Below, piece after piece: positions 57,415-64,000 of a stretch of 64,000 nt of DNA. This DNA comes from Mantis religiosa (Eukaryota; Arthropoda; Insecta; Mantodea; Mantidae), in NCBI GenBank assembly GCA_030765055.1, contig CM060952.1, positions 176,207,903 to 176,271,902 of the forward strand, written 5' to 3'. Numbering within the stretch: position 1 is the first letter of the stretch; the number at the start of each line of letters is the position of its first letter. The notes beneath the pieces were generated by a model that saw only the letters and a program-made list of their open reading frames with translations, made no database searches and had not been told where the DNA came from. Both the position numbers and the translations under genes were made by a program.

Positions 57415-58110
57415 CAAACCTTGTTCTCCTCCAGCAGGCATGATAAACAACTGTCGGCCTTTCAATATCGCTACAGAGTCCCTGTAACGTATTTCACTCC
57501 AGGCATGTTGTCCAGTATGTGCTGTATTTACATAAGTTTCATCCAAATAAACTACATTTCGATTTCTCCGAATACTTCGTAAATACTTAATCCTTTTTGC
57601 ACGTATGGTGCGATGTTCGATTAAAATTTGTCTGTCACGCTTAGTGTCTTCGCCCCTCCAAATAATCCTAGCTTCAAAATAACTCTTCTTAATGTTTAGA
57701 CACTACCTTGGAAGTCAGTAGAATTTTTAGCTTCATAAGCACTTTCTTCAAAGTTGGTCTTTGTTTTTCTGTGCTTTAAAAGTTATTCATATTTCGTCTA
57801 ACTACTTCTGAATTAGAACTTCCAAATTAGATTTTGTGCATGTTCTTAATCTTTGTTTACTGGGAATAGAGAAGGACGTTGTTGCACTAGCACCAATGGC
57901 TTTTCATTCCTTAATAACTCTCCTAAACTGCTTTCAGACACAACTGTTGCCTCAGATACCCTTCCCCAGATTTTTATAGCTGACCCAGACCACTGTTCCT
58001 TTTTTATAAATCTATGGATATTGGTTATTACTTCTCGTGTTTTTAAATGCAGCATTTATAAATGCTCTCTTGGAACCAGGAGGGAAGCACATTTTGAAAC
58101 AAGCTGTAAT
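57415..58110 (-). pseudogene. IS630-like transposase of the left element
   Basis: Minus strand. 'MLHLKTREVITNIHRFIKKE' opens the frame (58055). After shifts, 'RGEDTKRDRQILIEHRTIRA' and 'KRIKYLRSIRRNRNVVYLDE' run into TYVNTAHTGQHAW. YLDET holds the first catalytic aspartate. 'VAILKGRQLFIMPAGGEQG' follows, in the place where the family reads '..KG.RLI..HAG...G'. The part with the second and third acidic residues is missing. Confidence 0.6.
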
Positions 58111-58269
58111 GTTACCGAGCATCTCTGCATGTGTTATTTGCTGGCAACTGGTACGCAACTGACCTGCCCTCCCCTCCTGTTGCAACCGTTCTGAGGTGGA
58201 CAGATACCACTGCGCATCGCTCTGCACTTTTCAAGATAAAAAATACATCTGTAACTCGTGTGCACGTCG

Positions 58270-58690
58270 GCCGACTCTTTTGATTAACCTTTATAATCGT
58301 TTTTGAACCCCGACCTTCCTTCTCCCAGAACGTTCTGCAAGGTTGCCACCTTTCTCAATACGTCATGGTTATCGTACGAGGTTTCATCTAAATGAATTAT
58401 TGAATTATCTTATGTCCATTTCTGCGAAACATCCTTGGCTTAGACACATATATAGCCAAGCTACAATTCTACTGGATTCCATAATAACCCTTACCTTAAT
58501 CAAAGTGCTGTATTTGAAACCCAGCTCCTTTAGGAGGCCGCGCAAAGTGCAGTGCCCATACAGTAAATCACAAATTACTTGCAAGTGTGCAACCAATTCG
58601 TCTGAGGTGGGCGCTCTCCCTTTTGCATGGAATCCATAAATTTCTCCGCGAATTAAATCGCATGTAAAAATATCTACTTTATAGAAACGT
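58270..58690 (-). pseudogene. IS630-like transposase of the right element
   Basis: Minus strand: 'MVAHLQVICDLLYGHCTLRG' and 'LLKELGFKYSTLIKVRVIME', near-identical to the copy at 42480-42640. The YLDET region (~58380-58400) is frameshifted. Coding stops at the element's truncated end. Confidence 0.6.
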
Positions 58691-59241
58691 TACCTTTCGT
58701 TTCCACACTTGATCAGCGTCTTTGGTATTCCTTTCGTCACAATATTTCTTACTGTATTTCTGAGAATACCCAGAATTTATCAGGTTCATTGAACGACCCC
58801 ATATCAAGATTATTTTTCAGCACATATTTATATGTGTTCAAAACAAGCGATTGATTTTGCTTAGAAAGAGTTCCCGTTATAACTTTGTTTTTTGAGGCTT
58901 TTCCAGTAATATAACTCGGCCCAGTTATTCACACTATTGTCATTACTTTGATTATGTTCACTTGACTGTAGGTTATCTACTACTTCATTTGCATTTACCA
59001 CTGCATTTCCCTCCCACGGTCTCCACATTGTGACACACACCGAATTGCTGCACGTAATGAAACAGACCAACTGGAAGTTGGAACTTTGGCAACTGAGACT
59101 CCACGTGGAGTAAACATGCGACTGTCACTTCGAGAAAATGGGCCTTGTATTGTGGAGATAGATTTATGACGGTCATTAGTGGGCGGGAGGGCCAGTTTCC
59201 TTTGAGTCCGAACTGCACACCCGTTGACTAGACAGACTTTA

Positions 59242-60389
59242 CTAGTTGCAACTGTTTGAAGCTTTTAACATCTGTGAGAGAGACGGAATGAGATTGCAAC
59301 ATTACGCACAGAAATCAAGAAAGCCAATCCTACCTGAGGTATTCCTAAAACCGCCTCGTGCTCATAGTGGAACCCAGTCAGTACAGCACATTACAACACC
59401 TTAAAAAGACGCCAAAAATGATTTCCATTGATGAAACACACTCTCAAATGAATACTTGTCTAGAGTAACATTTCTTAATTGTGTTAAGCAAAACTAGCGA
59501 AAATTACAAAATTGGCTTTTACCTTTATCGAGTCTTATAAATTGAAATTTGAAAATTTGAAAATTGCAACTTCTACACACTTCAGAGGGAAGGGATATTT
59601 TAGCCCGTATATTAGAAGACATTTTTCTTCACAATTAGCAGCTACTCTTTGCCTGGAAATTTCTGGAATTTCTTCCTTTGATCACATACATGAATCATTT
59701 CTTTCCTATATCTGCTTTAAACAGATTTTCTCATTATTGAAATTTTCTGGTATAAATGACCCACTTTAACAGGAACTAATAGAATAGCTGTATCAAAATT
59801 TAATACGACCAAGATAAATATACATTTCTGTTATGGATATTATTTGGAGTTATTAAGTTATTTGTCTATTTTTAAAGGAATAACCGGTGATACATTTTAA
59901 ATCAAGAATGATGTAATAGCGAAAAACGTTTATTTAATAAAGATATTCAATGCATATAATGTGTCATTATACTTAAAGGGGAATGTCACTCTAATATCAT
60001 AAACAGTTTCTGAGATAGAAAGACATTTTAGAGGTAGGGTTAGAACTTTTAATGTTTCGAAATTATGATAGTTAATTTTGAACTAAAAGAGGTTAAGAAC
60101 ATTGTTTTCTTTAACCATTTATTTAGGCACCTAACTGCATGGTCTTATAGCAACTTAAAAAATTAACACATTTATAAACTTTGATACAAGTAATACGACA
60201 TATACATTACATTGTACAATTGATTTTATAATTTTTTAACTTGAATTAACAATGCCACATGCATTTTAACAGATATTTAACATTTAAATTTTAAGAAATT
60301 TAAGCAAGAATGCATTGTGTAGTAGATTTTCAAATGTTTTGTTGTATAGATTGGTACATTAAAAAAACAACTGTATTAATCTATTACAT
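59242..60389. other. Unassigned AT-rich sequence
   Basis: About 1.1 kb; the 85-codon frame at 59512-59769 (+) matches nothing known. Confidence 0.4.
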
Positions 60390-60965
60390 GTATTTGTCTC
60401 GCTCGTTGACAGATGTATATTGCCTTTAATCTTGAGTTTTTCCTCGTAGATGTCATATTGCTGGCAGTTCTCGATTATAAGCTGAATGGTGTTTCTTGTA
60501 TTTCAGGCTGTGCATTAGATAGCGTATAGGAGTGAGTGAGTTTCGTATGTCCAATTCGAATTATAGTTATGAGTATTTGGTCTGGGCGACAGGAAATTAA
60601 CTAAAAAGGGCTCGGTAGAATTATTTCTTGCTGCATGAAGCTTGCTTTTCGGAGAATTAACCCAAGTTTGTGTCCATGTGTTACAGAGTGTTCTTTTCAA
60701 ATAAACATTTACATCTTGAAAAGGCACTTTAGTATTGGTAATTATACTTGGAAGATTAGTTGCCTCCTTGGCTGCTTTGTCAGCCAAATCGTTTCCACAA
60801 ATATCAGTGCGCGAGGGAATCCACATTAACACAACGGTTATGTACTTCATAAAGATGCTGTAAAGCTTGTGATGTATTTCATTAATGAGAGGATGAGTTG
60901 CTGAAAGATCTTGGATTGCTAAAAGAGCACTTCTGAAGTCAGTGAGCACGAGAAAAGGTATATTA
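60390..60965 (-). pseudogene. LINE RNase H domain and C-terminus (I/R1-like)
   Basis: The frame 60949-60515 (144 codons) reads 'LTDFRSALLAIQDLSATHPL' (the D of the RNase H active site in 'TD..SAL.AI'), then 'VVLMWIPSRTDICGNDLADK' and 'AAKEA' (the 'W.P.H.GI.GNE.AD..AK' block, with H changed to R and E to D). Further on comes 'PRPNTHNYNSNWTYETHSLL'. After the stop, another frame gives 'TIQLIIENCQQYDI', like the C-terminal '..T..HI...C..Y' region. RNase H is found in I, R1 and LOA clade LINEs. The RT is absent. Confidence 0.75.
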
Positions 60966-61776
60966 CGGAGCTATCAACAAGCAGCCAACAATGCCTGCCA
61001 TGGCCTCCTGATGACCGTTAACATGTTGAATGCTTAAGTTCATCTGTTTCGCTTTCAAATGTTTATAGAGAATAATTAGCTGTCAATTTAAGGTAAACCA
61101 GTTTAATGACTTAGTGAATAATAGTTTTCTGTAAGTTCAAGCAATATTTTATATGCATTTATAATTTTCTTCCTTCACTGCACTTTTCATTAACCTTCGA
61201 CTGCTTCAATTTATATCTTTATATTGCTGCCATATTTCCCTAACCTGTACTATTCTGTTATAATTGATTTTCTAACACAATAATGAAGTATTAGTTTGTG
61301 CTATGAGATTAATATGATCTAAATTGTAACTCCTATCTATCCAGAAAGCTCAGATTGTTTTTAACAGCTTTTCTTTTGTTGGCAATTACTTTTATTCTGC
61401 TATTTCTGCAAACTGCAGGCCTGTCTTTGTACATTTTTCTGCTTAAATAAGTAGTGGTACATATGTTCCCATAATGAAGCTTTCCACATTTTAAATGAAT
61501 ACTGCTAAATGTTTTGGTATTTGCATTTTCATGTTAATTATTATGATATTATTCTTTTTAGTACGTAACACGTTTAAAAGTACGAACAAAAAAGAGGCCT
61601 CAATGACTGGAAGAGAAAGCTGCCTTCATAAGTCATGTTTTGTTATTTCAGGTCTGCAATAATTTCCATGGTCTGATCATTTCTCTTTCTATCAAACTTT
61701 TGGAGGGAGCGACTAATGGCAACCGAGTATGACGTATGCAAGGACAAGATCCATAACATTTTGAGCTCCAACTTGT
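60966..61776. other. Unassigned AT-rich sequence
   Basis: No feature recognised. Confidence 0.4.
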
Positions 61777-61779
61777 CTA

Positions 61780-62085
61780 ATCTGGTGGACTCCACCCACA
61801 AGCCGTTAATCTCCGGCAGTCCTCCCGGCTGAGATCCAGTCGGCAGTCCCAGCCGATGGTAGAAGAGATCTAATAGTTGTACATCTACCGCACAACCCCA
61901 ACTTGCCGAAAAGAACCATCTAAAACATATGGTAATGCAGAGACAGAACAGCGAAGTCTAGTAAATCACCCCAACATTGCTTTCAGCCCAGGGGAAATTG
62001 CGAAGAAACCCATGGGTAAAAGTTGGCGGTTGCCGGGGTTGGAACCAGCGACCTCCGGAATTTGGTTTCAAAACTAACTAGCTCG
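61780..62085 (-). mobile_element. Possible degenerate tRNA-like SINE
   Basis: Minus strand: GAGCTAGTTAGTTTTGAAAC, then GGTCGCTGGTTCCAACCCCGG (B-box-like with a paired T-arm), then a non-tRNA body with an internal 'cggcagtcc' duplication near 61818-61850. Only one copy in the window, so the call is weak. Confidence 0.3.
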
Positions 62086-63404
62086 AATTTTGAAATTCAT
62101 AGCATTTTTCTAATTTTCATATTGTTTTCAAACAAACTAATTAGTCTGAAGGTAATTTATTTTCCTGGAAGTCAAGATGTGAATTAAAATCCAGAAATAT
62201 TGTTGATTGCAGTGGCAACATCAGCAGTTACTCTGACTGGATCGGGCTCTTTGGTGCCATTCCTCAGTGGGAACATTTGATGCTTGATGAATTAGTGAGC
62301 TAGCATCAAACACCACTTAAGTTCTGGGTAGAGAGAGGAGAGGTCAATGTGCCGATTCCCTTGTCAGACTTAGTAATCGAACCTGGAATCTAACTTAGTG
62401 CCACAGTTACAGCGTTGAGAATATTACGGCAGCACCGTTGGCATCCGATATGCCTCCCAAGGATGACGTAATCCTGCATTTATATTAGGACATCTGCACA
62501 TGTGACAAACCAGAGAGCAAACAGGAAAGCATATAAATATATGTAATGTAAGAAGATATAATTTAGATATGGATAAAGTTACAGCCAGAACCTCAATAGA
62601 TGAAACTGGTTCCCTTAAGTTTTGGAACTTAAACTAAGTTATACTCAAAGAGAAAGAAATTAGAAAGAAATAAAAGTAGAAAGAAAGAAACTGTAAGAAA
62701 AATAGTAGAGGACTCATTGTTGAACCCAAATTCAGAATTAAAGTTCTAGAAAGGGAACCGGGCCCATCAAAACAGTCTAAAAGAAAAGTAAGTCTTCATT
62801 TAAAAGATATGATAGGTATATCGAGAATATTACATGTACTTTTAGATTACTTTGTTTTAATATGTGATTTATTTTATTTAATATTATGACTCTGAAGATT
62901 AAGGATTCATATTACTATTTCTATACTACTGAGTAGAGAAACTATTGCATTTGACCCAAAAATTCCATGTCATATTTCACTATAAGTATATATTTAGAAG
63001 CTCCTTGAACCTAAACAAAAGACATTTGTATAAAAAGGCCCGGGAGCGTTTGTGTTTATCTAGGTACATACATGGACGTATATGTTTTTGTGTGTACAGC
63101 AAAAGCAAAAGTTCGAAAAATTCGAAATGTATTTAAGTATCTTCCAAAACTGAGATAACAGAATAATCCACTCCATACTAGGCTCCGAAGTTTTTATTTT
63201 CTGGCCATTTTATTACCATGACTTATATTTAATTTATTCACGACAAATAAAGAATTTGCTGGCAATAGCCTATGATGCCATTATTTGCAATAAATTTTAT
63301 GTAATTCGTATAAAAGGTAAACTATAAGATATCGATAAAACTTATTTCGAAATACCATATATTTAAAAATGCAGAATCTAAAATAACTGTGCGTGTGTAA
63401 TGTG
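62086..63404. other. Unassigned AT-rich sequence
   Basis: About 1.3 kb. A GGTTCGATTAC word on minus near 62385 may be a worn tRNA-like B box. An A/G-rich patch (AGAAAGAAA) lies at 62650-62705. No gene. Confidence 0.35.
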
Positions 63405-63638
63405 TAATTCACGTCCTCCAACGTCAAGTCATATCGGGCGATGAGTGAAATGGGTGAAAAGTTGATAAAATGAGCCCGGGGACTACAGAGCTTAGAGTTA
63501 CCCAACATTCGTCTTCAAGGATAAGAGAAAATACCGGAATAAGAGCCCCTATTCAGGTAACTCATCCCGACCGAGATTCGAACTCGGGACCTCTTGACCG
63601 TGAGGCAGACACGCCACCATCCACGCTACCGAGGCGGG

Positions 63639-63639
<1 letters not shown>
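63405..63639 (-). mobile_element. SINE family C, well-preserved copy
   Basis: Minus strand: GCCCGCCTCGGTAGCGTGG head, B box GAGTTCGAATCTCGG, body 'cgaatgttgggtaac', end 'catcgcccgatatgacttg' and 'ggaggacgtgaatta'. Its 5' edge directly abuts the (GT)n run. Confidence 0.8.

Positions 63640-63640
<1 letters not shown>

Positions 63641-63723
<83 letters not shown>
63641..63723. repeat. (GT)n microsatellite
   Basis: About 41 GT units, right beside the SINE C head. Confidence 0.95.
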
Positions 63724-63725
<2 letters not shown>

Positions 63726-64000
63726 AACTGTTTTGAATTTTTCAACACCATCTGTCATTGAAAGTTTATGGAATCTTAATCACACTATGAGTTGTGACTT
63801 GTTTTAAATATTTGATTATGGATTATATTTCTTCTATCCCTCTTTTGCGTACGGCGAAGTGTATAGTGACGCTATTGATACGATCGATTTATCTTGATTA
63901 ACATTCAGTAGGAGATACACAAAATCTTCAAAAAGAACCAAGAGGAAAGAACAGACAGTTAATTTTTATAAATGAAATTTCTGTTAAAGATATTTTTCGT
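63724..64000. other. Unassigned sequence to window end
   Basis: Nothing recognised. Confidence 0.3.

Larger units (their letters stand above)
57153..59239 (-). mobile_element. Two fused IS630-like elements
   Basis: Outer ends AAGTCTGTTTAGTTATAGAT (left, plus strand) and AAGTCTGTCTAGTCAACGGG (right, minus strand) are intact TIRs bordered by TA (57151-57152, 59240-59241). 58255-59239 aligns with the element at 41816. 57153-58254 is a related but different element. Its right end AAAATACATCTGTAA mirrors its left end TTATAGATGTATT. At the join (58252-58255) both inner ends lack the terminal ~13 bp (AACTAAACAGACTT type), and the two meet at a shared GTTA. Confidence 0.7.

Noticed and set aside
57153..59239. 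One full-length IS630-like element with a complete transposase
   Set aside because: Two YLDET blocks and an internal TIR-like inverted repeat at ~58230-58255 show that two elements are joined.

Overview
This is a repeat-dominated, AT-rich stretch of an animal nuclear genome, most likely an insect. The evidence is the mix of element types: R1/I/Jockey-like LINE remnants, Tc1, mariner and IS630-like DNA transposons with TA target sites, GIY-YIG Penelope-like elements (PLEs), several tRNA-headed SINE families and long microsatellites. I found no host protein-coding gene, rRNA or functional tRNA gene that I can support. The window reads as an intergenic region or a very large intron. The species cannot be fixed from sequence alone; a large-genome insect such as a cockroach, termite or other polyneopteran is only a guess.

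Layout. 0-6 kb: a small palindromic element, a TTAA-flanked TIR element, a (TG/TCTG)n array, a truncated SINE and a LINE fragment with an (AATA)n tail. 6.8-15.5 kb: SINEs, an R1-like LINE 3' end, a broken Tc1 element cut by a tiny retroposon, a SINE-B cluster, a PLE 3' end, and a 1.3-kb minisatellite of 55-bp units built from 11-bp units. 16-25 kb: a 1.08-kb LTR-like repeat (G), two solo LTRs facing away from each other, nested SINEs, a second tiny retroposon, a Jockey-like LINE end with a GC-rich tail (F), and two head-to-head foldbacks. 25.6-30.9 kb: a second G copy split by a 1.2-kb head-to-head PLE dimer, then SINEs and a second F copy. 33-43 kb: SINEs, a 117-bp tandem triplication, a LINE fragment, a third G copy and an IS630-like element with a LINE inside it. 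44-48 kb: microsatellites, including a 1.3-kb composite tetranucleotide array. 48-64 kb: SINEs, a broken mariner with a 44-T run, two fused IS630-like elements, an RNase H LINE remnant and a terminal (GT)n.

The most interesting pattern is topological. PLEs (24.4 and 26.3-27.5 kb) and the tRNA-headed SINE family B (11.3 and 24.7 kb) each appear twice as inverted dimers whose two 3' ends face outward. This is what would result if both ends of a target break primed reverse transcription. PLE ends at three loci also share an RNA-like motif, CTGANGATG / short hairpin / GAAA. Two insertions of a ~45-bp retroposon with a (ACTC)n tail share the same 5' end and have perfect target duplications. SINE families are called A-D, the solo-LTR family E, the GC-rich repeat F and the 1.08-kb LTR-like repeat G; these names are local to this annotation.
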